The notes: generated by a model from the letters alone, not told the origin. DNA of 64,000 nt from Hyposmocoma kahamanoa (GCF_003589595.1 NW_020654229.1:780733-844732), one strand, 5' to 3'. Positions 10,910-21,326 are shown, counted from the stretch's first letter. Numbers and translations: made by a program.

Positions 10910-12555
10910 TGATTTTCTTATTTATAACCTGTTTAATATTAACTGGTAAGTAAACTTTGATTTATTATATTAATTTATCAATTTATGTATAACTAATTTA
11001 CAATTATAAATATTATTACTAATGTAACAAAAATAATTATTAAAATGTAATAATTAAGAATCGATACCTAAAATGGCTTTGTTTTATTCCGCAAAACAGT
11101 GGAAATGTTGAATGAATCACTTTGGAAATAATATATAGGAAAATTAAGGATTGCTATACAGTGTGAAAACACGATTCCATCTAGTATATAACCAGAAATA
11201 GAGACGAAATAAGGGCCATATATTCCTGGTAACACATAAGCGATACAGCTCTTATAAATATCAACTCCCGTTTGCACTGAAATATAGACAGGCCAACTAC
11301 TGACCTGTGTGTACGTCTCCGTATATTCCAAAAAATATTCTGTATTTATTGCAATAAAGATAATATCTCTAACAATGCCGTGCTGTTCTATTCGGTGGCG
11401 TGGGAAAAACAGCAAAATATCTAATTACAAAACAAACGGAATCACATTTCATCGGTATATTAAATATGTAATTGTGCAATTTTCGTCCATTATAGCAAAG
11501 CTCAAGTTAACTGGTCGATTTGAAGTGAAACAGTTGACGACACCCGTCAATTGTTTCGAACTCGGGCTGGACAATCGGAGCGCAGTTGTCACAGTAATGA
11601 TATGGCAGAATAGTTTTCAAACGAATGGAATGACATTTCGTCTCTATTTCTGGCTATATACTCGATGCACGATTCCAAAAAACCACAAACTTACCTCGAA
11701 GTTTTACAAGAAAACCACTGTATTCAATAGGTACTTTACATACACCAATGTTTTATTTTTTTTAAATCAATTCTGAAATAAAGCCAGTGTCCTTTCCGTT
11801 CGACCCAAATGAACCGTATTAGTATGGAAAAAAAATTCCAGCTGAAGCAGTGTCGACTTCTAAAATTACTGTGGTAGCCTAATCCTTTGACTTAGCGCCC
11901 CTCAAGCACAAAATGGTGCGATCCGGGATTGCGCCTCTGAGTTTATCAGAATTTATGTACAAAAATGGTGCAAAAGCTTTTCGGTGAACGAAATTATCGT
12001 GAAGAATCCTGCGCAAACAAAAACTCTAGAATGTCAGTTCGTCAACTTTTTTCTTAAATGTATTTAAAGAATTTACAAACATATCAACGTCATAAAGACA
12101 CTTATCATAAAAACTACACGAGAAAGGTATTTTTTACATAATTTGTTCGATAATTTGAAACATAAAAAGTCCTTTTTGAACGAGGTACATTAAACGAGAT
12201 TTTCTCCAAAAGTTCTATAAAAATATACTATCTAAGAAATGACGTCTAGAAATTAGCAACTGAACATTATATCTTTTTAAACTATCGCAGTCAGTATAGC
12301 AAAAAACCGAGCGACAGTCAAAGGATTTTAAAAACTTCTTTTGAACTCTTTCTACCCTATCTTGATTTTATAAAAAAGCTATAATTTGTTTAACTGCATT
12401 ATTTAACTGTTGTTTACTTTCCAGGTCACCTGGCAAACTCCAGACCAAACTATTATTGCAACGTGCCAGTACCAGCGTATTGCGTGCCGTACCAAAGCGA
12501 TTGTTACGCCAGTTGTTCGCAACCGATTAACAGTGAGGCACATTGCAAATTATAG
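10910..12555 (+). CDS. Gene 2: small Cys/Pro/Tyr-rich secreted protein (two exons)
   Basis: Join 10910..10946 and 12425..12555, 55 residues, not recognised. Exon 1 is a signal peptide, MIFLFITCLILT, ending with the single base G before a consensus donor GTAAGT at 10947 (phase 1). Exon 2 follows a good acceptor (TTTACTTTCCAG) and starts with GT, restoring a Gly codon. It then reads HLANSRPNYYCNVPVPAYC, continues Pro/Tyr/Cys-rich to TAG at 12553-12555, and has five cysteines. Signal cleavage near the exon junction is likely. The intron (about 1.5 kb) carries an H2 MITE at 11178-11667. The exon layout and phase match genes 1, 3 and 4. The pattern Y-x-C-x-[VI]-P followed by VP and Cys is echoed in gene 4. 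An extracellular role is well supported by the leader; anything more specific is inference. Both exons are too short for ORF length filters. Confidence 0.7.
11178..11667 (+). mobile_element. H2 MITE in the intron of gene 2 (490 bp)
   Basis: The inverted ends are CATCTAGTATATAACCAGAA and TTCTGGCTATATACTCGATG. A perfect 8-bp target duplication CACGATTC flanks it (11170-11177 and 11668-11675). Two other copies are at 27918 and 61325. The TSD length suggests the hAT group. ORFs crossing it are not genes. Confidence 0.85.
11676..12424 (+). other. Rest of gene 2 intron
   Basis: AT-rich DNA with no recognised repeat. It ends in the pyrimidine-rich acceptor of exon 2. Confidence 0.5.
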
Positions 12556-12609
12556 GCCCGTATGCACCTTTAGCTGAGTTGAATCCGATAACTCCCTTAT
12601 TAAGTGATT

Positions 12610-12840
12610 CCAGCAGCCTGATTTTGAGTACCTCTCTTTTCCGAGTCGAGGCGCATAATTTGCTATTCACAACTGGCCGATAGGAAATTTTTAACATTTC
12701 TAATCGACAATACTTGATTTAACTCACAAATTAGAGAGATATAGTAGGAATCAGGTTCATCTTCTCGCTCAGAAACCCGTCTGATTTCGAGACTACCCGA
12801 TCGGGTCGATTCCTATTTGAATCAAAATCAATCAGCCTTC
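12610..12840 (-). repeat. Family G copy (inverted)
   Basis: This is the reverse complement of much of 7140-7340, including AGGAATCAGGTTCATCTTCT and CACAACTGGCCGAT. It begins about 55 bp after the gene 2 stop. Confidence 0.6.
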
Positions 12841-12867
12841 GATACGAAGCGGACGTAGTGCGCAAGC

Positions 12868-12935
12868 GCTCTTACCCCTCAAAACCGGAACGCAGTAATG
12901 GTAAGGTGGAACTCTAGTGCTACTAAAATAACCAC
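12868..12935 (+). repeat. Family C fragment
   Basis: CAAAACCGGAACGCAGTAAT followed by GGTAAGGTGGAACTC matches the right part of family C with a deletion. Confidence 0.5.
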
Positions 12936-13195
12936 GTAACCACGATACCAGTAGAGGTTGATAAAAACGTGGGATGACGATAAAGGAAGTTGGCACCGTC
13001 ACATCCGTTACAAATAATCTAACATGGTGGTTGGTAGAAATTAATGAGATGTTGGTTGGTGGATGATTGATCTTATTGAAGTTGGGAAACTTACCGAAGC
13101 TTTCTTGGCATCCATTCAAGTTGTGCGATCTTCGAACGGATGTACTCGCCTGTTCCACAACCGATATAATTTAAATTTGAAACTGAAATTATTAA

Positions 13196-13330
13196 TACTA
13201 AGAAAAATTCGATCCGGCTGGATTCCAACCAGCGCCTTCAGTATATCGTGGCTGACGCTTTCCCAACTGAACTACGGAACAAACCAGCTGACTTTAGGAA
13301 TTTTCCTATGTGCTTATTACTGCGTTTCGG
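13196..13330 (-). mobile_element. Diverged tRNA-derived SINE, family S2
   Basis: The reverse complement has an A-box-like TAGTTCAGTTGGGA and a B box GGTTGGAATCC. The flanking TTTTCCTATGTGCTT also occurs in the S2 copies at 28.7 and 48.5 kb. Confidence 0.6.
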
Positions 13331-13334
13331 TGTT

Positions 13335-13430
13335 GAAAGACAAGGTGCTGGTGAAATTACAGGTACATGGGACTTGCCAACTTATGTCTCAGGGTGACAG
13401 GCGCAGTGATAGTGCCACACACATATATCT
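13335..13430 (-). repeat. Family C fragment (inverted)
   Basis: GGTGCTGGTGAAATTACAGG and CTTATGTCTCAGGGTGACAG are typical of the minus strand of family C. Confidence 0.6.
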
Positions 13431-13438
13431 ATCTATTG

Positions 13439-13535
13439 GAAAGATATAGTAGGAATCAGGTTCATCTTCTCGCTCAGAAACCCGTCTCATTTCGAGACTA
13501 CCCGATCGGGTCGATTTCTATTTGAATCAAAGTCA
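13439..13535 (-). repeat. Family G fragment
   Basis: It repeats 12733-12833 almost exactly (AGATATAGTAGGAATCAGGT and onward). Confidence 0.6.
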
Positions 13536-13582
13536 GCACGCGGAACAAATTCTATGTTACATTTCTTTTTTTTGTAATAAAT

Positions 13583-13660
13583 ACCCAGTGAGGGGACGAA
13601 GAAGTGGTAAGCTATACGCCTGTCCATAAAAGTGACAATGCCAGTGCAAACCACGAAGTG
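13583..13660 (+). repeat. Family C 5' fragment
   Basis: The blocks GTGAGGGGACGAAGAAGTGG and GTCCATAAAAGTGACAATGC match the left end of family C with substitutions. Confidence 0.5.
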
Positions 13661-13742
13661 CTTTGCACACATATTCCTTGTTGAGGCAAGAGAGCCCAAA
13701 AATATTATCAAATTTTAATCTGATACCGTTGCAATACAACAG

Positions 13743-13957
13743 TGACTATATAAAAGAGAATGCTGTCGACACATTTGCCCCATCCCGTCTCCAGCACACC
13801 AGCAAGAGGGCTGGCTCCGCAGCTGAGCTGGCGGAAAGAATAAAAAATAATAAGTACCAGGGTCTCGGCTCCGATTATCTATTTACAGCCTTTGGAGTCG
13901 AAACCTTTTACAAAATATTACCGAAAAAATTTACTTCCCATTTGACACAAAAACAGA
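13743..13957 (+). pseudogene. Retroelement ORF fragment (C-terminal type)
   Basis: The translation VDTFAPSRLQHTSKRAGSAA, then KYQGLGSDYLFTAFGVET, resembles two minus-strand fragments at 17686-17950 and 23499-23925. I take these as the region that follows the polymerase in some retroelement ORFs. The reading frame ends soon after and no polymerase is present. Confidence 0.5.
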
Positions 13958-14484
13958 ACTTCAGGGTAATCTACAATCAATTATTTATTTTTTATTTATT
14001 TATTTAGATTCACTTACAGTTATAACAACAATACCTCCATACATTGATTACATTCTTGAAATATCTTAACTAATTGTATAACTAATTAAAAGTGAACACA
14101 GCATGCATAAACAAACTTAAGTATGAAATAATATGAGTTCTTAACTAAACGGGATGAAAATATAAAACAAAGAGAATAATAAAAATTTCAAAAAAGACAA
14201 CAAAAGCAGTGACCACCAATGTCAATTCCAATATACAACAATACAATATATATCAACAGTAAAGATAAAATTATTAAGTTACAGTTTGGATAAAATTGAT
14301 CTGCGAAATCTGTACAAAGAGTCGGAAAATATGTGACTAGACCCGCTATGCTGGTTATACAGTCTGCAAAGCCTGGGAATAAATGATTAGACATACAATA
14401 ACGATTAAAATTAAAACAAAGATACAAAGTAGATACTATAGTCCACAAAGTAGATAGTATTACTGCGTCATGCCAACACAGGAC
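13958..14484. other. AT-rich DNA, nothing firm
   Basis: It includes a short (TTTA)n run at about 13980-14006. An 86-codon minus ORF (14188-14448) has no recognisable features. Confidence 0.35.
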
Positions 14485-15115
14485 AGGAAACAGCTAGATT
14501 GGGTAACTTCAGCTACTTTCACAGTTTAATGACATACGGCATTTTGCTTTGGGGCAATGCCGCCGATAACAATAGAATCTTTGCTCTGCAGAAACGTGCG
14601 GGTATGAGAGATAAGTTTAAAGAGATTAACATTCTTGCACTAACGTCACAGTACATTTATGATTTATTTTTATGAAAAATAGTGATAGGCATAACATTAA
14701 TACGAGGAATAAAAATAAAGTAGCTGTTCTTGATAGTCGTCTTCACAAAATAATTTAAGGGGCAACGTATACACTTTCATAATAAGATTCCGATTGATAT
14801 TCAAAATTTGCCATTTACGAGATTTAAAACTATAGTGAAACAAAAACATTATACTTATTATACAACTTCTGCGTACTTGGATGACAAAAATCCGTGGTAG
14901 TGACTTGATCAGCTCTTTCAGGTATTCCCAATCTAAAATGTTGAAATTAAATATTGTAATGATAAATGTATTCAAATGTATATTTACAAAGAGCAATCCC
15001 TAGAGTTTCTTGCTCATTCTACTCAGGTGATTCGGCCTTACGAATCAGCAGTAGAGTTAAATCTGTATGACGCTTTCAAGTTTAATTTAACTTACTTATG
15101 AAGTGAACATTATTT
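14485..15115 (+). mobile_element. LINE L2 3' part (CTTTGA-tailed family)
   Basis: Decayed coding sequence (TYGILLWGNAADNNRIFALQ, then a frameshifted RNKVA... block) is followed by the L2 3' UTR with AAGAGCAATCCCTAGAGTTT and a final CGCTTTCAAGTTTAA. It is 5'-truncated. Other L2 copies are at 18557, 29103, 43818, 47434, 52130 and 63530. Confidence 0.75.
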
Positions 15116-15694
15116 GACTTTGAATTTATCGCATATGCTGCAGTTGCCTAACACAGCGCCGATTTTCAGTAAGACCGTAGAGCTCGACGTCATCAAAAAC
15201 CGTATAAAATTACGAGTTATTACTACTTATTATATTTACTATTATTATATATTACGATAATTATATAAATTAATCCTAAATGCGAAATTCAACGGGATTG
15301 TAAGATTATGCCCAGTCAGCGAACCTTTTACCTCGAAAATGCAGGAACAATATTTTTGAGGACGGTAACCTATCACAAAGTCGAAAATATTTTTGTCCGA
15401 AATAACGTTTGTTCGAATTATCATTACACCGAAAACCGAATTATAACGAAACAGTTGTTCTTTCAGGATATGTTGAATGTTTATCGCAGATACGATTAGG
15501 TTAGGTTAAGTTAAGTAATGTCATTTCGGACTACTCATAGGTAACCTTAGAGGATTCGTCTTTGAAGAAACAAATCTAGAAAATTCTGACCCATATCGAA
15601 TATCGCTTGTACACCTACAGATAAAATGATCCTTAAGACATTTCGGACTGTCATTTCTCGGCTTCGGATCGCACCGGAACTGACACATCTAAGG
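15116..15694. other. Unassigned DNA
   Basis: No gene is seen. A short stretch at 15360-15500 resembles 50340-50460 (GTTTGTTCGAATT...GAAAACCGAATTATAACGA), so part of it is an interspersed repeat. 15590-15690 may be a decayed family G piece. Confidence 0.4.
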
Positions 15695-16010
15695 ATGCTA
15701 GTGAAATTACTTAACTTTAGGACTTGTCAACTTATGTCTCAGGGTGACAGGCGCGGTGGCCACTCAGACCTTTGTGAGTAACACTGCAACTGTTATGTAC
15801 GCACAATTTGTTCGTACCGTCATTTAGTATTTTTTTTACAAAGTACAAGACCGGTAACCCTGAGACATAAGTTGACAAGTCCCATGTACAGGCACATTTC
15901 ACGCAGCAATGCCCACATTAGTGTTTGGCGGCAGAAATGGACAAGGTAGCAGTACTTCCCTGGACGAATTCTTTCACAAGGTGCTCTACTGCTAATGCTA
16001 CGTCCAGGTA
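15695..16010 (+). repeat. Two facing family C fragments
   Basis: 15695-15790 is a minus piece (CTTATGTCTCAGGGTGACAG). 15850-16010 is a plus piece (CCTGAGACATAAGTTGACAA through CTGGACGAATTCTTTCACAA). Together they form an inverted pair. Confidence 0.65.
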
Positions 16011-16228
16011 GTCAATTGTCATATCGAAAATCTTTCAATCTGCCACACTATAAAACAAATGTCGGACAGCACTCTGCTACTGACATAACTGTAACTCCCC
16101 CCTCACCGCGGAACTACCTCAGAAACTGACTCAGTAGTAGACCTGTAGTATTACACACAGAGCACAATCCACATACAACTACACTACAATACCTACCTCC
16201 ATATAGTAATCTGTGTTCATAATTACAG

Positions 16229-16461
16229 ATGCCGTAACTCCAGCACCAGATGAAAAAACCACTACCACAGCACCAACAACAACTACAACACCAACAACAA
16301 CTCCATCAACAACAACTGACGCGTCTGACAGCCCAAAGAAGAACGGAAGAAGGAGCATGGACTCTGGGAGGAGGAGCGACGATGCTGGACTGTTCACCAG
16401 CCTGTTCGCTATACCAGGGGCCATGGTGGATTCTTTATTGTCTACAAATATTTCTGTATAA
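16229..16461 (+). CDS. Gene 3 terminal exon: Thr/Pro mucin-like protein with conserved C-terminus
   Basis: I do not recognise the family. The exon opens after CATAATTACAG with two bases (AT) finishing a split codon, again phase 1, probably Asp. It reads about 76 residues to TAA. The first part is AVTPAPDEK, then a Thr/Pro run of about 22 residues of the kind that is heavily O-glycosylated. A basic KKNGRRSMDSGRRSDD with two RR sites follows, then LFTSLFAIPGAMVDSLLST and NISV-stop. The last 23 residues align with the end of gene 1 with 12 identities, and most of the identical residues use different codons, which points to protein-level selection. An ATAAATAAATATATT stretch overlaps the stop and contains AATAAA. 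No leader exon was found between gene 2 and here; the gene 2 leader exon would splice in frame, so alternative splicing is possible. Confidence 0.7.
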
Positions 16462-16462
16462 A

Positions 16463-16468
16463 TAAATA
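16463..16468 (+). terminator. Polyadenylation signal of gene 3
   Basis: AATAAA-type sequence immediately follows the TAA, which implies a very short 3' UTR. The exact hexamer register may be off by a base or two. Confidence 0.45.
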
Positions 16469-16485
16469 TATTATTATCATTTGTA

Positions 16486-16585
16486 AGAGGTTCTCAATTC
16501 GAATGTGTTTTTTTTTTGTAAGAAAGGCCGTTAAAATTTGAAGAAAACATTCCACCTCTAAGGGTGGCAAAATAGGGGATGAATC
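16486..16585 (+). mobile_element. Family A fragment (short type)
   Basis: AGAGGTTCTCAATTCGAATG and CCACCTCTAAGGGTGGCAAA match the left part of family A. It begins within 30 bp of the gene 3 stop. Confidence 0.7.
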
Positions 16586-16599
16586 CTGTCTATTAGAGC

Positions 16600-16725
16600 G
16601 GTTACACACACCGACTTCCAATAGCGACGCAAACGCGCGAATGCATCGCTACACTTGTGATTTAAAAGCATTTGTATCCATGTACAAATCGCAAGTGTAG
16701 CGATGGAATGGCGCGTTTCACGATC
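16600..16725. repeat. Hairpin-forming repeat
   Basis: The arms at 16644-16663 and 16686-16705 (CATCGCTACACTTGTGATTT and its complement) differ at one base and are separated by 22 bases. A related sequence at 17075-17160 starts from the same GAGTGGTTACACAC motif. Probably a small MITE. Confidence 0.5.
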
Positions 16726-16844
16726 TCTTACATTTCACCAATTTTCCGTGAGCCAATTTCAATAAAACTGCTTTTTAATGATGTCCAATTGATGGTCATT
16801 TTGATAATCATGACCTTAACTATTTTGTTTCGCCAAGATGTAAT

Positions 16845-17055
16845 GTGAGCTTACTGCATTCCGGTTTTGACGGGTAAGGGTGCTGGTGAAATTACAGGCA
16901 TTTGTCAACTTATGTCTCAGGGTAACAGACGCGGTGGCCCCCTTCAGATCTTCATGATATAAAGCTCTGGTGGTAGTGCCACTGTTATGGGCAGGCGTGT
17001 CAGTTACCACCCGGCACACGAGTTGTTCGTCCCGTCACTTGATAACACAAAACAA
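16845..17055 (-). repeat. Family C copy (inverted)
   Basis: GTGCTGGTGAAATTACAGGC, TTATGTCTCAGGGTAACAGA, and GTTCGTCCCGTCACTTGATA at the end. Confidence 0.7.
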
Positions 17056-17180
17056 AAATGGTACCGCCTTAGAGTGGTTACACACGGGGAATGTAACCGC
17101 CTATAAATCCCAAGTACAGCGATACAATCGTGCGTTTGAATCGCGCGCGTGTCTGAAAATAGACTGCATCGAGTTCAAGT

Positions 17181-17685
17181 GACGTCATCAGAATCCCTGT
17201 ACATATCTCGTTTATTTATCAAAATGGCATTATTACGTATCGTATAACATTGTTTATAAAATAATTCCAATGAAAGCAATAACAGCGTTGAACAAAATCA
17301 ATATAGCCTTATAAATACCAAATTTTCCATTCGCTCGGCAGCCCATGGATTACTAGGGATCATATTATAGGGGTCGCATGTTATAGCTGACCCCGAAAAG
17401 GGCTGGGGAAGTTTTTACTGAGATTTTTATATACCTCTCACTTATACATCGTATATATCTAGTTACCTACACGATTTATTTATTTAGGATTTTGTTCAAT
17501 TTTATTAATTTATTTTAATGCGAGACTAATCCATTTCTGTAATTTAGGACTTAAAAATGTGTATAAAAGGATTTTCATTTTTCTAAAGACTAGAAAATAG
17601 AACTAGTATTTTTAAATCATATGAATAAAATTGGGACCCCTCGGCATGGTGCTCAAGTTGCTGGCAGCGTTCCCCCTTTGTATTG
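17181..17685. other. AT-rich DNA, nothing recognised
   Basis: No ORF or recognised repeat is visible. Confidence 0.35.
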
Positions 17686-17950
17686 CTATGCTAATGCGTT
17701 GGGCAAGGAAGCTGCCAGGCCTTGGGTTAGACAGTCAATAAATTTTTTCGATAAAATTTTGTACAAATGAAGGGCACCAGGACCCCACGGGCCAAGGGTT
17801 TTGACTCCAAAGTCTGTAAATAGGTAGTCGGAGCCGAGATCCTGGTACTTACTACTGCCCTCTTGCTGGTGTGCTGGAGATGGGATGGGGCAAGCGAGTC
17901 GGCACATGTCGCCACATGAGACTCGTCCCACACCAGTACCCACTCCAAGG
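17686..17950 (-). pseudogene. Retroelement ORF fragment (C-terminal type)
   Basis: The minus translation KYQDLGSDYLFTDFGVKTLG, then PWGPGALHLYKILSKKF, resembles the fragments at 13743 and 23499. The sequence is split between two frames, so it is dead. Confidence 0.5.
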
Positions 17951-18074
17951 GATGAAAGTCATTTTTCTCATAATCTATTTTACCGACTAACTCCGTAAAC
18001 GTTATTGGAAAACTATATCACGGGGGCTACGCTCAATCTACGTCCGACATCCGTCCGAAACAATTACTGTCAAA

Positions 18075-18307
18075 CATTGACTTACAAATAAATGGACGAC
18101 GGGTCTAATACAAAAACCACGAAAAAAATGTCCCAAGTCAACCTATTCGAAATTTAAATTGTAATGTCATCGCAGTATCGCGCTGTCAGTAGAACAAATG
18201 AACATGAGACTAAAGCGGAGTTTGGCGCTCTGTATACGATTTTAGCGCCTTACAAGTGCGGACACTTTTTAGCGCGGACCCGACGTCCATATAATTGTAA
18301 GTCAATG
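18075..18307 (-). mobile_element. H1 MITE copy 1 (233 bp)
   Basis: The ends are CATTGACTTACAAATAAATG and the inverted AATTGTAAGTCAATG. A perfect 8-bp target duplication CTGTCAAA is at 18067-18074 and 18308-18315. It has an internal deletion relative to the 285-bp copies. Confidence 0.92.
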
Positions 18308-18413
18308 CTGTCAAATAAGTAATATTCGACAAAATTAAAAGACAAGTATCAAGTATGAAGCTTCATTCGCATCACGCGTCTTTTCATTTGGTCAAGTATT
18401 GCTTATTTGGCAG

Positions 18414-18556
18414 TAATTGCTTCGGACGGATGTCGCACGGAGATCGAGAATAGACCCCCATATCCGAATCCGAATCGAACGTTTAACTCGGAATGTTTTG
18501 AATATCAACGGAAAGCGCCCTTCAATTCGAGAACGACATCCCATCAAACGATTGGG
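18414..18556 (+). other. Possible exon cut by a LINE insertion
   Basis: After TTGCTTATTTGGCAG a frame entered in phase 1 stays open: IASDGCRTEIENRPPYPNP, continuing with a second Cys, an NRT sequon and Tyr, until the L2 insertion at 18557. Phase and Cys/Pro/Tyr content fit the gene 1-4 family, but there is no leader exon and no sequence match. It may be a broken family member or chance. Confidence 0.2.
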
Positions 18557-18905
18557 TTAAGTCAAAGTCAAAGTCAAAGATTATTTATTCCATAGGTAAA
18601 ATAAATTTACACTTGAAAACGTCACATTTAAGCTACTGCTCGTGCACTACGCTGACCGCCCTGAGAAGAACGAGCAAGAAACTCTAGGGATTGCTCTTTT
18701 CAAATAAACTTAAATGCTATGGAATACACTTTGAATCAAATTTGTGTGGATTCTGGAGCGATGTCGTCTTTCCATACATCTTTATCTAACACGTAGTCTT
18801 CAATTTTGTAATATGATTTTTCGATCAAAATATTTTTAATGTGGTTTTTAAACTTAGGAAATGATAAACTTAATATATGCTCCGGAATCTTATTGTAAAA
18901 TAGCG
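18557..18905 (-). mobile_element. LINE L2 copy (inverted)
   Basis: It begins with (AAGTCA)n, the complement of the CTTTGA tail. The 3' UTR follows (AAACTCTAGGGATTGCTCTT) and a short coding remnant up to ATATGCTCCGGAATCTTATT. Confidence 0.8.
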
Positions 18906-19599
18906 AAGAATCCTGAACCGGTGTCTTAATCGAATTTGTTTAATTCACAAAGAACAGTTTGTTGCATCTAAATCTAAAAATCACAGTAACACTAATTGGA
19001 TAATCTCGTCTTCGTTCATTACTAATCTCAAATAAACACTAAGTCAGTGGATTACGCGGGACTTTACCGATTCATCGAATACGAGGTGCGCCGCACATTG
19101 ATGTTAAAACAGAATGCCCGCACAACATGGCGGCACTGACTATTAGAGGTTCAAAAGAACAGCACGTAAAAAATTTGCTTTTTAAAACAAGCACATAAGC
19201 ACACTTTTCAATTTAGGCGTAAGCGTTAACAACGAGCTTAAGTTTTAAGTCCCGCCATCTATGTTTCCTAAACAAATTAATTCATCAATGTGAATAATAT
19301 TTTTTTAATTAAAAATAAAACTCGTGTTTCACAAATAAATTTACTAACTTAAAACCTTTAGTCTGGTTTAATCTGCTTTTCGCTACCAACACAACGTTGC
19401 AAGCTTTTTTTAACACAAAAGTAAATGCGCTTAAATGTTTCTCTAAACGATTTCGTAAGGTTCAAACTAAAAAGCGTTTAAAAAAAAAGCACGCTTTTTT
19501 AAAACACTTCAACGTTTTAACGTTTATGAAAATTTATTTTCATTATAATTTATTAAATAGGTAGGTACCAAAACGAAAAATCATCTTGTATAATCTTCG
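18906..19599. other. Unassigned AT-rich DNA
   Basis: No gene signal is seen. There are poly-T and AAAAGCG motifs around 19400-19500. Confidence 0.35.
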
Positions 19600-19950
19600 T
19601 TACATGAGATTTGTCAACTTGTATCAATGGGACATGGCAAAAACTTGAATCATCCTATGTCACAAAGTGGACAAATTCCAGGTGCCTGTAGTTTTAACAG
19701 CCTTCGGAACCGGAACGCAGTAATGCTCTCATTAAAGCTTAGGGGCAGAAATAGGTCTATTTTTATGATATTAGGTGATGGGACGAACAAGTCATGCACC
19801 TGTTGGTAAGCTACATGCCTGTGCATAACAGTTGCAGTGCCACTCAGAGCTTTAAATCGCAAAGACCTTAGGGGCACAGCCGCTGCGCCTGTCATTCTGA
19901 TACATAGGTTGACAAGTCCCATGTGCCTGTAATTTCACCAGCATATAGTA
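19600..19950 (+). repeat. Rearranged family C copies
   Basis: A scrambled piece (19610-19740) is followed by a near-complete left part: GATGGGACGAACAAGTCATG through CTGTAATTTCACCAGCA. Confidence 0.6.
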
Positions 19951-19984
19951 TGGCTCTACGAAGACAAGGACCAGTTTAGAAAAG

Positions 19985-20060
19985 TTTATTTAATTGGTCC
20001 TGCTGGAGTTCGAACCGGAGCATCCAGAGCCTTTAGATTAAGCGAAAACTACTACCAGCA
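19985..20060 (-). repeat. Weak tRNA-like fragment
   Basis: The complement has a B-box-like GGTTCGAACTCC. The rest of the tRNA shape is poor. Possibly a SINE head. Confidence 0.3.
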
Positions 20061-20263
20061 AACTTGTACTATAAAGTACCCTAAGCTCATAACAAAGGTT
20101 ACAAAAAACCAATAAAATAATCCCTATGAAAGGCCAGAGAAAGGGTCTAAGGAAAATCAATCTTGCTTTTTGAATAGCAAATTCGCTATTCCCTGGAAAG
20201 CCTTTGGGTTATTGAGATAGAGATAACATGACCGGCATTTTACTAGATGAGGTCTTCACGCGT

Positions 20264-20663
20264 NNNNNNNNNNNNNNNNNNNNNNNNNNNNNNNNNNNNN
20301 NNNNNNNNNNNNNNNNNNNNNNNNNNNNNNNNNNNNNNNNNNNNNNNNNNNNNNNNNNNNNNNNNNNNNNNNNNNNNNNNNNNNNNNNNNNNNNNNNNNN
20401 NNNNNNNNNNNNNNNNNNNNNNNNNNNNNNNNNNNNNNNNNNNNNNNNNNNNNNNNNNNNNNNNNNNNNNNNNNNNNNNNNNNNNNNNNNNNNNNNNNNN
20501 NNNNNNNNNNNNNNNNNNNNNNNNNNNNNNNNNNNNNNNNNNNNNNNNNNNNNNNNNNNNNNNNNNNNNNNNNNNNNNNNNNNNNNNNNNNNNNNNNNNN
20601 NNNNNNNNNNNNNNNNNNNNNNNNNNNNNNNNNNNNNNNNNNNNNNNNNNNNNNNNNNNNNNN
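20264..20663. other. Assembly gap (400 N)
   Basis: Exactly 400 N. Translated ORFs that cross it are artefacts. Confidence 0.99.
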
Positions 20664-21050
20664 TAAAGCGGCTTATTATTTTTAGATAATAATGTATAAT
20701 AATAATGTTCTCATGCAGTCATACAATGACTTACTTACGACTGGAGACGGCGACATAGATATCTTTAATATAAAAAATACTAAGCAGTTTCTTAGTATGT
20801 GCAAGCAATTTGTTTGAACTTATGAAACTTGTAAATGTCTATTATAGATAACTAATTATTACTGTAATTTTATATTTCTAATTAAATATTTTCTTTAGTA
20901 TCTCATTGGTTAACATTAGATTTTTAGTGATGTATACACCTGTAGTGACTTGGCACCTTGTATAGTGAACCTGTGTGTATTTTTTTTAAATATTGTTTTG
21001 TGTTAAGTTGATGGTGTATCTTTAAATAAATAAATAAATGTTTGATAAAT
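20664..21050 (+). mobile_element. Probable LINE 3' end
   Basis: A 3' UTR-like AT-rich stretch ends in an (AATA)n tail at about 21026-21042. Its coding part would lie in the gap. Confidence 0.4.
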
Positions 21051-21056
21051 GCAATG

Positions 21057-21326
21057 GTCGACCTCAAAAGTCCGTGAAATTAAATGTTTTGCCAAGTTTT
21101 TTTTAAATCGGTTACCGGAAAGTTCGCGAAACCGGATTCATCCCCAAGTTTGCCACCCTTAGAGGTGGAATATTTCTTCAAATCTAAATGCGATCAATAC
21201 TCCAGTACCCTCTTTCCAACAAAAAATAATCATCAAAATCAGTTCACAAGTTGTCGCGTAACATACATACAAAACAACAATAGTCGAATTGTGAACCTCC
21301 TACTTTTCTTTCTTGAAGTCAGTTAA
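21057..21326 (-). mobile_element. Family A copy (short type, inverted)
   Basis: It runs from CGACCTCAAAAGTCCGTG to CTTGAAGTCAGTTAAC with GTTTGCCACCCTTAGAGGTG in between. Confidence 0.8.

Noticed and set aside
20228..20689. ORFs of 139-153 codons across 20264-20663
   Set aside because: They consist almost wholly of N translated as X.
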